64,000 bases of DNA, taken from contig JAFAYI010000023.1 in the NCBI GenBank assembly GCA_019240475.1, positions 41,332 through 105,331 of the forward strand, given 5' to 3'. This document shows, piece by piece, positions 43,824 to 51,535 of this stretch. The notes beneath the pieces were generated by a model that was given only the letters and a program-made list of their open reading frames with translations, was not told the origin of the DNA and searched no databases. The position numbers were made by a program, and so were the translations under genes. The number at the start of each line of letters is the position of its first letter. Position 1 is the stretch's first letter. The stretch comes from Acidobacteriaceae bacterium. Its GTDB lineage: Bacteria > Acidobacteriota > Terriglobia > Bryobacterales > Bryobacteraceae.

Positions 43824-45761
43824 GGGCAAGAGGACCGAGCTGGCAGCGCCGGGTCCTGGCTTCCAGAATGGGCGGCCATCGATTTCAATCGAGGAGACGG
43901 GCGAGCCGAGCAGGGCCACGGCGCGGCTGCGGCTGGAGTAGGCGAGTTCGACACCCTGAGTAGTCGCGGCGGCGGAGTGAAGATCGCCATTGAAATCGGA
44001 GATGGTGAGCGCTGGGGCGAGGGATGCGGGCGCAAGCGTGTGAGCGCCCGGGGGCGCGGTGACAAAGCGATCGTTGCGGAGTGGCCAGGGCTTGCCGTCC
44101 ATCGCAACAGGGCCGTTCCAAGCAACACGCGTAGGCTCGGGCGCATCGAGCTGCAACTCATTGGAGTTCTTGCGCGTGACGGTGGCGGTAGAGGCGGCGG
44201 CGGGCAGTAGGGCCAAGTCCTGCTTTTCGAGTGAGTTTTCGAAGTACAGGGCGACGCGGGCAAACGACGCGGCGGCTTGATGGACTAATTCGAGCAGCTC
44301 GACGCCGGTTTGTTTCTTAGTGGGGTAGACGTCCTGGTAGCGCTCGACTACGTTGATGTCGACGGCGATTTGGGAACGGTCGGGCGTGAGTTCCCGGTAC
44401 TTGGCAGCAATTTTTCCATAGCGCTCCGGACCGAGATTCCAGAGCGTTGCAGGATCTTCGACGAGCAACGTGCTCTTGCGGGCCTGAATGAGCGGGAGGC
44501 TGCGCGCGACATCGGCGCCGAGAGCATCGCGAATGCCGGGTTCGAAGCGGTCGTCGATGTGGGTGAGGACGACATCGAGATAGGGTTTGGAGACTTTCAA
44601 GCGGTCGATGACATCGAGCCAATCGGCTTGCATGCGGGAGGCGAGCGCGGCGCGGTAGTCGAGGAATTTGCGGAGAGCGGCGGCATTCTTGTCGGCCGAA
44701 TAGGACGAGGACGGATCGAACAGGAGCCTGGGATCGAATCCTTCGGCGCGCTTGAAAGCCTGTCGCACGTCGTCGTTCATGGGAGTGAAGCGGGCGGGAT
44801 TGGAAGCGCCTTCGAGCGATTCGAAGTAGAGCTCGGCGACATTGACGCCGTCCCAATCGAAGCGCTGCAGTAGGGCGCCGATCTGGCGAGCGACTTCGCG
44901 ATGGCAATCCGGGTTCTGAAGATTCATCAGCTTGCGCCAATCGAGCTGGGCGTCCTGGTCGGCGGCGGTCTTTTCGCGCCAGGCTGGATGGTCGGCCCAG
45001 AATTTCTCGCTGACGTGAGGGAGTTCGAGCCAGGCGTAGACCAGGATGGCGTTGCGGTGGCAGGCTTCGATTAAAGATTTGAGATAGGCGTCCTGGATGG
45101 GATCGGGTTCGACGTTGTGCCACGCGGCTACGTGAAGAATGCCGACGCCCGATTGACGCCAACGGCGGGCGAGGTAATCGACATCGGCGCGGATGCGGTA
45201 GGAGGAATCGAAGAAGGCCCAGAGGTTGCCGGAGCCGAGCGGGAGCGAGAGCCCGAGATCGACGAGCGCGTGAATGAGATAGGGATAGCGCTCAAAGCCG
45301 CCGGGGCCGGGCGGAGTGGCCATCCAGAGGACCGCGCCTTCTGGCGCGAGCTTGCCGGCGAGCACGGGCGCGTGCTTCCATTTTTCCGTGGCGAAGACCT
45401 GGTAGCCGGCGGGGACCTGGACTTCGGAGACGTCGAGGGGCAATTCCCAGAAGATCTGCATGTTGGGAGCGTGGGCGTCGCAGATCTGGCGGACGGAGAC
45501 GGAAGTTTGTTTCTGGGTGAAGCCGAGGCGGCGGGCCAGCGGGCCCATGCCTTCGAGGACGAGAATTTGATTGGGGCCGGCGGTGAGTTCAGCGGAGGCT
45601 TGCGGGCCGGCTACGAGGATGTCGGGCGCGGTTGTGGAGGATTCCATTCCGACAGAGGCGAAGATCTTGTTCCAAGGAGCGGCGTCGGTTCCAGTGACCT
45701 GGAAGGTGGCGGCGCCGGCGAGAGCGGGGACCGCCGCGAGGAGAAAGAGAGAGCAGCGCAT
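43791..45761 (-). CDS. Secreted TIM-barrel glycosidase-like protein
   Basis: 656 residues from the ATG at 45761, giving a clean signal peptide (CSLFLLAAVPALAGA). The middle (about 230-560) has glycoside-hydrolase-like barrel sequence: VGILHVAAWHNVEPDP, NAILVYAWLELPHVSE, DWDGVNVAELYFESLEG and PYLDVVLTHIDDRF. This resembles the GHL10/GHL13 group of putative glycosidases. A beta-rich C-terminal part follows. The stop of the TPR/beta-barrel gene lies 1 bp before its start, so the two are a pair. The catalytic residues and substrate cannot be named with certainty. Confidence 0.65.
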   Translation of the reverse strand: MRCSLFLLAAVPALAGAATFQVTGTDAAPWNKIFASVGMESSTTAPDILVAGPQASAELTAGPNQILVLEGMGPLARRLGFTQKQTSVSVRQICDAHAPNMQIFWELPLDVSEVQVPAGYQVFATEKWKHAPVLAGKLAPEGAVLWMATPPGPGGFERYPYLIHALVDLGLSLPLGSGNLWAFFDSSYRIRADVDYLARRWRQSGVGILHVAAWHNVEPDPIQDAYLKSLIEACHRNAILVYAWLELPHVSEKFWADHPAWREKTAADQDAQLDWRKLMNLQNPDCHREVARQIGALLQRFDWDGVNVAELYFESLEGASNPARFTPMNDDVRQAFKRAEGFDPRLLFDPSSSYSADKNAAALRKFLDYRAALASRMQADWLDVIDRLKVSKPYLDVVLTHIDDRFEPGIRDALGADVARSLPLIQARKSTLLVEDPATLWNLGPERYGKIAAKYRELTPDRSQIAVDINVVERYQDVYPTKKQTGVELLELVHQAAASFARVALYFENSLEKQDLALLPAAASTATVTRKNSNELQLDAPEPTRVAWNGPVAMDGKPWPLRNDRFVTAPPGAHTLAPASLAPALTISDFNGDLHSAAATTQGVELAYSSRSRAVALLGSPVSSIEIDGRPFWKPGPGAASSVLLPSGQHVATFKR

Positions 45762-45762
45762 G

Positions 45763-47787
45763 TTATTTGGTAAAGGCGTACCAGAAACTAACTCGCACGT
45801 CGTTATAACCGGCTTGGGGCGCGCAGCCTTTGAGCGCGCACGGCGGGTAGTAATCGCCGCGTAAGTAGAAGCCGTGGAGGAGGTCGGCGGAGAGATACAC
45901 GTTGGGGCGCATCCAGGGGAGGTGGACCTTCGCGCCTGGGCCGATTTCGAGGGAATTGGCCCAGTATTGGCTCTTGACATCGCCGACGTAATTCACATTG
46001 AAGAGAACCTGAGCGGTGGTTTTGTCCCAGGCGTGGAAGGTGCGGCCGGCGCGGTGCTGGGAGTAGAACATCCAGTCCTTGTCGAAGCGGCTTACGTAAA
46101 TGGCATCGGCGGTGGTCTCGTAGAAGAAGCCGGGAGTCTTGCTGCCGAGTAACTGGCCGAAGCCTTTCGAGAAATTGACGCCGCCGCGGTAATCGGGGAT
46201 GGCGTAACCTTCGTCGCGGCGACCGGGCATGTAGTTGACCGATTCGCCGGCTTCGAGCCAGCCGGTGAGATGATGCCAGGTTTTGGATGCTGCGCCGACT
46301 CCGAAGATGAGCGAGCTTTCCGAGAGATAGCCGGCGCCAAAGGCGGTGGGAACTTCGCCTCGCATGTCGCCCATGAAGCGGGTGGAGAGATAGAAGCTCA
46401 CGAGTTTGTTGACGCGCTGCCAAGGAAGCGGCAGGGTGTGTTTGATCTGGCTGTAGGTGAAGACGTCCATCCAGCGCGAGGAGAACATGGGGAGCGCCCA
46501 CAAGGTGGTTTGGGGAAGCGCGTCGCCGTTCAGGGCGTGGAAGGCTTTGGTTGCTTCGGCGGCGATTTGAGGGTCGTCGGAGTTGCGGGCGAGAGAGAAC
46601 CAGGATTTGGCTTCGGCATCGTCTTTGGCGAGGTTGTATGCCCAGCCGAGCTGGAGCATGACTTCGGAGTCGTTGGGATCTTCTTCGTGGGCCTGGAGCA
46701 GATACTTGATCGCATCGCGCATGTAGCCGAGCTTGAGGCTCTTCATGCCCATCGACTTCGCGTCGGAGGCGGCCGAGGCGCCGGATGCGGCGGGCGAAGG
46801 AGCGGCGGCGGCACGGGATTTGAAGCCGAGGAGCGAATCCAGTTGGCGGCGCGCCAGCGGGTCTCTGGGATTGATCGAGAGGACTTGCTGGAACTGTTCG
46901 ACGGCGTGCTTGTCGTCGTGCATGGCGAGGTAAAGATAGGCGAGTTCGCGGCGGAGCGTGAGGTTTTCGGGGTCGAGCTTGAGGGCATCGACGAATTCGT
47001 AAGGGTAGGGATAGCGAAGTTGGGCCGTGCAGGGGGCGTCGGCGGCCTGACCGGGACACGTCATTTGCTCAAGAGCGAGTTCGGCGGTGCGGGAATCGCG
47101 CGAGCGGGAAGCGGCGAGGAGCGCGGCGTGCGATTCATCGAGACGATTGAGTTGTTGCCAGACGCGGCCGAGAATGAGCAGGAGCTCGGGAAGCTGAGGC
47201 TTGAGCTTACGGCAGATCTCGTATTGTTCGGCGGCGAGCGGGAGGTCGTCGCGCAGCTCGGCTAATTGGGCGAGTTCCCAGTGGGCGCTGAAGGTAGAGA
47301 TGTCGGTGGGATTGGGCGCGCGGGCGAGGGCTTGCTGCCAGCGGGCGATGCCATCGGCGAGCGGCTTGTCGATGTTCCGAAAGGCCTGCTCGGCGGTGGC
47401 GCGCGTGGAGGCGGAAGCTTTGTAGCGGAGGCGGTAGAACATGCGGCGGGCTTCGATGGGCTTCTTGGTTTCGAAGGCGAGGAAGGCGTATTCGAGCGCG
47501 GCGGTTTCGTCGTTGGCGTTGAGGTGCATGGCGCGTTCGAATTCGTCGCGGGCGTCGGCGTTTTCGCCGGCTTTGAGAAGCGTGTAGGCAAGGTCCTTAT
47601 GAGCGGCGGCGTTGCTGGGCTGGAGTTGCAGGCCTTTGCGGAAGAGCGCGATGGCGGAATCGTAGTCCTTTTGCGAGAGAGATTTGTAGGCCTGGTTGAG
47701 GTCGGGGTCGCCGGGGGTTTGGGCGGGCGCGGTTAGGGCGCAGAGGACGGCGATGGCGCAGAGCTGGAGTGCGAGCCGGGTGGACAC
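45763..47787 (-). CDS. TPR protein with outer-membrane beta-barrel domain
   Basis: 674 residues, GTG start at 47787, signal peptide in the first 22. Residues about 28-430 form TPR-type repeats (ALFRKGLQLQPSNAAAHKDL, NPRDPLARRQLDSLL, QLGWAYNLAKDD). The last 240 residues are rich in alternating aromatic/polar strands (FSRWMDVFTYSQIKHTLPL, WHHLTGWLEAGESVNYMPG), typical of a barrel. The layout recalls NfrA, PgaA and BcsC, which export surface glycans. With the downstream glycosidase-like gene it forms a PgaA/PgaB-like pair, but no synthase is nearby, so the link to a polymer is inference. Confidence 0.65.
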   Translation of the reverse strand: MSTRLALQLCAIAVLCALTAPAQTPGDPDLNQAYKSLSQKDYDSAIALFRKGLQLQPSNAAAHKDLAYTLLKAGENADARDEFERAMHLNANDETAALEYAFLAFETKKPIEARRMFYRLRYKASASTRATAEQAFRNIDKPLADGIARWQQALARAPNPTDISTFSAHWELAQLAELRDDLPLAAEQYEICRKLKPQLPELLLILGRVWQQLNRLDESHAALLAASRSRDSRTAELALEQMTCPGQAADAPCTAQLRYPYPYEFVDALKLDPENLTLRRELAYLYLAMHDDKHAVEQFQQVLSINPRDPLARRQLDSLLGFKSRAAAAPSPAASGASAASDAKSMGMKSLKLGYMRDAIKYLLQAHEEDPNDSEVMLQLGWAYNLAKDDAEAKSWFSLARNSDDPQIAAEATKAFHALNGDALPQTTLWALPMFSSRWMDVFTYSQIKHTLPLPWQRVNKLVSFYLSTRFMGDMRGEVPTAFGAGYLSESSLIFGVGAASKTWHHLTGWLEAGESVNYMPGRRDEGYAIPDYRGGVNFSKGFGQLLGSKTPGFFYETTADAIYVSRFDKDWMFYSQHRAGRTFHAWDKTTAQVLFNVNYVGDVKSQYWANSLEIGPGAKVHLPWMRPNVYLSADLLHGFYLRGDYYPPCALKGCAPQAGYNDVRVSFWYAFTK

Positions 47788-47835
47788 TTGCTGAAAGGTA
47801 GTTGGGGAGCGCTGGAAGATTTCTCGGGTGCAGGG

Positions 47836-48468
47836 CTAGGCGGCCTTTTGGGCGTTAGGAGCGCGGTTTTGGGCGATTTCGGCGAGGGTGCGGTCGAGTT
47901 CTAGGTTATTGGTTAGGACTAATTGGTGGTCGACCTTGGCTTCGGCGAGCCTGACGGCCCATTTATGGAGGTCCTGGCGCCGGGTTTCGGCGGATTGGAG
48001 GCGGGCTTCAGCGGCTTTCTTGATGGTTTGCGATTCGAAGCCAATTTCCATCTTGCGCTTTTCGGCTCTGAGCTTTAGGAAGTCGTTGAGGCACTTGTGG
48101 AAGGCGCGGTCGTTGGTGGTCTGGTAGCGGAGAAAGAGTGAGAACTGGCGGTCCTGATCTTTGGCGGGAAGATCTTCGGCCATCGTGAGGTCCTGGAGAC
48201 GCTGGGCGCGCTGCGAGAGCCAATAGTGCTGAGCCATTTTCTCGATGAGGATGGTTTCGGTGATGGTCGTGGGGCGGTGCTCGGCGCGGAGGGCGGCGGC
48301 GAGGCAATCGAATTCGTCTTGATCTTCCGAGGGCAGGACGCGGAAGGCGCCGGTCATGCCGTGGCGGAAGTTGTTGAGGCAGGAGGCGGCTTTGCCGGCT
48401 TCGGTTTGAGGGCCGGTGGAGTGTTGAGCGTTGAGCTGGTTGGCGTGAATTTGAGCGTCGGTAGCCAT
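47836..48468 (-). CDS. NAQHSTGP-family protein of unknown function
   Basis: 210-residue, charged, mostly helical protein. Its N-terminus, ANQLNAQHSTGPQTEAGKA followed by LNNFRHGMTG, belongs to a family found in many copies in acidobacterial and planctomycete genomes. The function is unknown; the N-terminal part looks like a short DNA- or RNA-binding motif, the rest a long helix with heptad character. A strong hairpin lies 25 bp upstream of the start, in what would be its 5' leader. Its spread in genomes suggests mobility, but no terminal repeats are seen here. Confidence 0.7.
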   Translation of the reverse strand: MATDAQIHANQLNAQHSTGPQTEAGKAASCLNNFRHGMTGAFRVLPSEDQDEFDCLAAALRAEHRPTTITETILIEKMAQHYWLSQRAQRLQDLTMAEDLPAKDQDRQFSLFLRYQTTNDRAFHKCLNDFLKLRAEKRKMEIGFESQTIKKAAEARLQSAETRRQDLHKWAVRLAEAKVDHQLVLTNNLELDRTLAEIAQNRAPNAQKAA

Positions 48469-48492
48469 GGGGTCCTTTCGGGTATAAATGAA

Positions 48493-48522
48493 AACGCCGG
48501 AGCGGCTGGGCCGTCCGGCGTT
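48493..48522. repeat. Strong inverted repeat upstream of the NAQHSTGP gene
   Basis: AACGCCGGA at 48493-48501 and TCCGGCGTT at 48514-48522 form a perfect 9-bp stem; inner CGGC/GCCG extends it to a tight hairpin. It lies between divergent genes, 25 bp before the start of the minus-strand gene. A T-tract does not follow closely on the minus strand; on the plus strand GGTTAAAA follows. Confidence 0.55.
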
Positions 48523-48630
48523 GGTTAAAAGCTTAAACGTTAGTAGGTTTCTAATGTAAGTTTACCAGGCGATTCCAAGCGAATCGCCGTAAGTGGGAGA
48601 CAGCGTTCGAGATAAAGCTTGTGACTGGAG

Positions 48631-49671
48631 TTGGGAGGCGCTTCAAGAAAGTGGGAAGGATTGAGACTTATAACCGTCTGCAGCGAGCTTGAGACAGAGT
48701 TCGCTAGATTGCTGAAGGGTTGCCGGCGCGTGTCGTTCGCGGTGGCGTGGGCTTCCTGTCGTTTTTCAGGGTACGATCAGCTTGTTAAGCACGCGCGGAA
48801 AATTCATCGAGCGATCATAGGCACTCATTTTTATCGGACGCATCCTGAGGTCATTAAGCAGTTCCGAGCTAACCCGTGCGTTCGATTCGTGAGGCGGCAC
48901 GATGGGATTTTCCACCCGAAGGTGTACTTTTTTGAAAACGCAGGCCGGGATTGGGTGTGTCTCTTAGGGAGCGCCAACTTCACTTGTGGCGGGTTCGAAC
49001 GCAACTCCGAGGCGACTCTCCTTATTGATACAACTGACGATCCGCAGGGGCTCTTGAGGCGGCAGCTAACAGCCGTTCTTGCGGACTATTGGAAGAACGG
49101 AAGCCGGCTTACAGCATCTGGGCTTGAACAATATTGGCGTTTGTGGCGGCCCTGTGAACCGCACTCGGAGACGGGGGAAATCGAGCTGAGGGATTTCCTT
49201 ACGATGACGTGGCGCGAGTACTTGGAACAGGTTCGTCGGGACCGGAATCATGCGGTGTCGAAACGGGCGGACTTGTTAGAGACGTCGCGCAAGCTGTTTG
49301 AAGAACACCAGAGGTTCAGTAGATTCTCGAAAGAAGAGCGCCAAGGAGTCGGGGGCTTTCGAGAAAATAATGAGACTCACTGGGGATGGTTCGGCTCTAT
49401 GGCGCCTGCAAGGGTGTTCAAGAGACGAGTGAACGAAAATGACCGTAATCTCTCCGCCGCGCTTGACGCAATTCCTTTGAACGGTACTGTCACGCGGGAC
49501 GACTATCTTTCTTTTGTGAAGTGGTTCAAGAGAGCTTTTCGGCGAAGCGATATTCACGCAAGCAGAGAGCTGGGAGGAACTGCGTTCGAATGTTCTGGAA
49601 GCAACCGCGCTCCATTTCGAAGACAGCTCCGGACGTCCGCAGTTGGTGCAACTGCATTATGTAAGAGATGA
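48631..49671 (+). CDS. Phospholipase D-like (HKD) nuclease family protein, 3' end replaced
   Basis: 347-codon frame starting with TTG; the start is uncertain. The PLD signature is FHPKVYFF near residue 90 followed by LLGSANFTCGGFERNSEATL near 112-131, i.e. the single HxK...N/E site used by PLD-type nucleases and defence proteins. The middle is charged and helical. From about codon 302 (49535) the frame runs through sequence that in the next frame encodes a HicB-type remnant, so the last 45 residues are probably not native. The intact family protein may have been longer. A role in DNA restriction or defence is possible, not shown. Confidence 0.6.
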   Translation: MGGASRKWEGLRLITVCSELETEFARLLKGCRRVSFAVAWASCRFSGYDQLVKHARKIHRAIIGTHFYRTHPEVIKQFRANPCVRFVRRHDGIFHPKVYFFENAGRDWVCLLGSANFTCGGFERNSEATLLIDTTDDPQGLLRRQLTAVLADYWKNGSRLTASGLEQYWRLWRPCEPHSETGEIELRDFLTMTWREYLEQVRRDRNHAVSKRADLLETSRKLFEEHQRFSRFSKEERQGVGGFRENNETHWGWFGSMAPARVFKRRVNENDRNLSAALDAIPLNGTVTRDDYLSFVKWFKRAFRRSDIHASRELGGTAFECSGSNRAPFRRQLRTSAVGATALCKR

Positions 49672-49696
49672 GCTTATTCCGTTAGAAGCGGCATGA
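49535..49696 (+). pseudogene. HicB-type antitoxin remnant (C-terminal part)
   Basis: In the +1 frame relative to the PLD-like gene, bases 49535-49696 encode AIFTQAESWEELRSNVLEA, then a short acidic stretch, then LVQLHYVRDELIPLEAA and a stop. This matches the C-terminal two thirds of the short HicB-like antitoxin family. The N-terminal strands and start codon are missing. The DNA therefore looks like a deletion joint between a truncated PLD gene and a truncated hicB gene. No hicA-type toxin follows. Confidence 0.6.
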
Positions 49697-49737
49697 GGCT
49701 GCCTCGGGGTGTTTCCTCGGCTCGCTTGATTCGGGTA

Positions 49738-50186
49738 CTAGTGAAACCGCCTCTCGTTCGAAAACCTGAAGGCATGACTGAAAGGTTCGGTCCTCAAGGG
49801 AGAGATGATACTTGATGGAATCACTTCCAAGAAGCGCTTGAGAGTTTCGCGATCCACCTCCTTGGACGCTGCGTCGATATGTGAATCGCGGCGTTCCGTA
49901 TGGTGTTTCTCCGAGGCGATCGCACCATATAGGTCATCGCGGCGCCTCTTAACCTCTTCAATCTTAAAGTTCTTATGTTGGCTGGTTTTGGAATCGTACT
50001 GAGTGTGATGCGACAGGCATAGGAAGCGAGATTATCTTCGGCCGCGTTCGTTGCATCTTGATCCAGGTGAGCGATTTGCCCCATTTTCTCTTGGAGATCA
50101 CCATGCAGGGAGAAGCAAATTGCGCATCGCCGCGCACTTTTCAGCAAGACAGCTTTCTCCACCTCGGCTGAAATTTGTTTTCGCAT
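49738..50186 (-). pseudogene. HNH endonuclease-family gene with a frameshift
   Basis: The N-terminus (starting at 50186) reads CAICFSLHGDLQEKMGQIAHLDQDATNAAEDNLA, shown here only to mark the Cys pair and the IAHLD block. Translation then leaves frame; one base shifted near 50021-50025 restores LCLSHHTQYDSKTSQHK and IEEVKRRRDDLY, giving the expected HNH zinc and catalytic region. The restored frame ends at 49738. It is either a real one-base deletion or a sequencing error. The family is often found with defence and toxin genes. Confidence 0.65.
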
Positions 50187-50244
50187 TTCGATTGGGCGAG
50201 AACCCTAGCTGGATTCTCGCATCTGAACGCCGATGCCGGGACAA

Positions 50245-50679
50245 TCACTTTGCTTTAACCGTCTTCCCAGTTAAACCGAGGTGAGCAGCGGCCGCGAGCA
50301 GGTGGCGGTCGTTGGTCCATATCTCGTGTTCACTGGCATCCAGGGCTGTAGCGAGATGAATGGCGTCGCCGGCGCGTATGGGAACGGTGGGCGGAAGACT
50401 ACGAACCAAGCCGGCTGTTCTGGATAGAAGAGCCTGCGTGATGGGAATGAAGTTCCAGAATCCTGTAGAAACGTGGTCGCGGAAAAGATCCAACAACTCG
50501 CCTCCTTGAGCTGCGGTAAGAGACCGCTCGACGACGTGGCGCTTGAAGACGCAAGTGACTTCGATAAGGGCCCAGGAAGACGAGCAGATATCGGAAGAGC
50601 GCCGAATCAGGTCTCTCACTAGATGCGCGTCGGGTTCGTTTACGTAGTATTTGGCGATGTAAGCCGAGTCGAGATACAT
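50245..50679 (-). CDS. PIN-domain toxin (VapC-like)
   Basis: 144-residue PIN-domain protein. Acidic residues expected at the metal site are seen: Asp4 (MYLDSAY), Glu near 41 (ALIEVTC), Asp near 104 (RAGDAIHLATAL) and Asp near 123 (TNDRHLL). Such toxins are Mg-dependent RNases that cut tRNA or rRNA. The stop of the antitoxin lies 3 bp upstream, the usual type II toxin-antitoxin layout. Length is typical and the frame is intact, unlike its two neighbours. Confidence 0.85.
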   Translation of the reverse strand: MYLDSAYIAKYYVNEPDAHLVRDLIRRSSDICSSSWALIEVTCVFKRHVVERSLTAAQGGELLDLFRDHVSTGFWNFIPITQALLSRTAGLVRSLPPTVPIRAGDAIHLATALDASEHEIWTNDRHLLAAAAHLGLTGKTVKAK

Positions 50680-50682
50680 CTG

Positions 50683-50910
50683 CTAGCGGTCTTCTTCGAG
50701 GAAACGGCCGCTGTCGCCGGGAACGGAGGGGAAGCGGTTCCATAGCTCGGTTAAGTCGGGCGGCCGGTTGCGGATTCGTTTTTTCGTTAAAGGTCGCAGT
50801 TCGGCGACCGCCTCGCCCCGCTTTTCAATGACGATGACCGCCCCGTCGGCAGCTTCCCGGACCAGTTCCGACGTCCGGATATGGAGTTCACGAACGGAAG
50901 CTTTGCGCAT
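50683..50910 (-). CDS. Antitoxin of Phd/YefM type
   Basis: 75-residue protein. The N-terminal part (VRELHIRTSELVREAADG, then VIVIEKRGEAVAELRPL) matches Phd/YefM antitoxins, which dimerise and bind their own operator. The C-terminal tail (about 45-75) would cover the PIN toxin. No Shine-Dalgarno lies before the ATG because a 17-bp palindrome directly touches it, so the mRNA may be leaderless. Confidence 0.82.
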   Translation of the reverse strand: MRKASVRELHIRTSELVREAADGAVIVIEKRGEAVAELRPLTKKRIRNRPPDLTELWNRFPSVPGDSGRFLEEDR

Positions 50911-50927
50911 GTGCTACATAGTAGCAC
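50911..50927 (-). promoter_or_regulatory. Toxin-antitoxin operator/extended -10 element
   Basis: GTGCTAC-ATA-GTAGCAC is a perfect 7-bp inverted repeat ending at the base before the antitoxin ATG. On the minus strand it contains TGC-TACTAT, which looks like an extended -10; transcription would then start at or near the ATG. Binding of the antitoxin here would block its own promoter. Confidence 0.55.
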
Positions 50928-51038
50928 TTCTTCAGCTCGTGGCGCCGGAAGCCGGGGTTCGAACGGCGCGAGTTTGGGGCGAAGACACAGCGAAACCCTG
51001 GAGGGCGTAGGCGAGTCTCATGGATAGGAACAAGACAA

Positions 51039-51422
51039 ATGGCACTCGAAGAACTTCAAGAGAACGCGATGATGAGTCACCTGGTGCGGGCTCTCGAGCG
51101 CGGCCAGGACATAGGTCATTACGGCAGGCTGGTGTTCGTGATGGTGGGCCAGCATTTCCTGTCGGACGATGAGGTTATCGCGCTGCTCACCAAGGATGCG
51201 GATTGCGACGAGCGGAAAGCGCGCGCGATCGTTGCGCAGGTGAAGTCACACGGATACAATCCGCCGAAACCGGAGCGTATTTTGCAGTGGATGAAGGAAC
51301 AGGAATTTCCGATTTGCGAGGCGGCGGACGGGGACACAGAGGGATGCAACGTATATAAGTCGCTGAAGTTTCCGCCGGAGGTTTACGAGCGAATCGCGAA
51401 CTATTATCGGGGGCATGGCTGA
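51039..51422 (+). CDS. Conserved-looking protein of unknown function
   Basis: 127 residues, no membrane segment. The sequence alternates acidic and basic helices: HYGRLVFVMVGQHFLSDDEV, then ALLTKDADCDERKARAIV and PPKPERILQWMKEQEFPIC. I do not recognise the family. Ordered composition and normal codon use support a real gene. It stands alone between the toxin-antitoxin pair and the PEP-CTERM gene. A 10-bp stem hairpin lies 41 bp after its stop. Confidence 0.65.
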   Translation: MALEELQENAMMSHLVRALERGQDIGHYGRLVFVMVGQHFLSDDEVIALLTKDADCDERKARAIVAQVKSHGYNPPKPERILQWMKEQEFPICEAADGDTEGCNVYKSLKFPPEVYERIANYYRGHG

Positions 51423-51456
51423 CGGGCGGGATGATCCGAGCGAGCGTGGCGGGCTG

Positions 51457-51496
51457 AAAAAGAGGAGCTCGGGAGCACATGAATGCCCCGAGCTCC
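51457..51496 (-). terminator. Rho-independent terminator of the PEP-CTERM gene
   Basis: On the minus strand GGAGCTCGGG, a 13-base loop and CCCGAGCTCC form a perfect 10-bp stem, followed by TC and five T's. It lies 40 bp after the stop of the PEP-CTERM gene. On the plus strand no T-tract follows, so it mainly serves the minus strand. Confidence 0.75.
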
Positions 51497-51535
51497 CATG
51501 GAGGAAAAACCGGACCTGAACGATTTCTGGAATCG

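Noticed and set aside
45803..47059. A 418-codon open frame in another frame of the TPR/beta-barrel gene
   Set aside because: Very Arg/Pro/Ser-rich sequence with no pattern; the TPR frame has clear repeats and a signal peptide.
49535..49671. Simple one-base frameshift of the PLD-like gene as the reason for its odd C-terminus
   Set aside because: The sequence in the alternative frame matches HicB-type antitoxins rather than PLD proteins, so a deletion joint explains it better.
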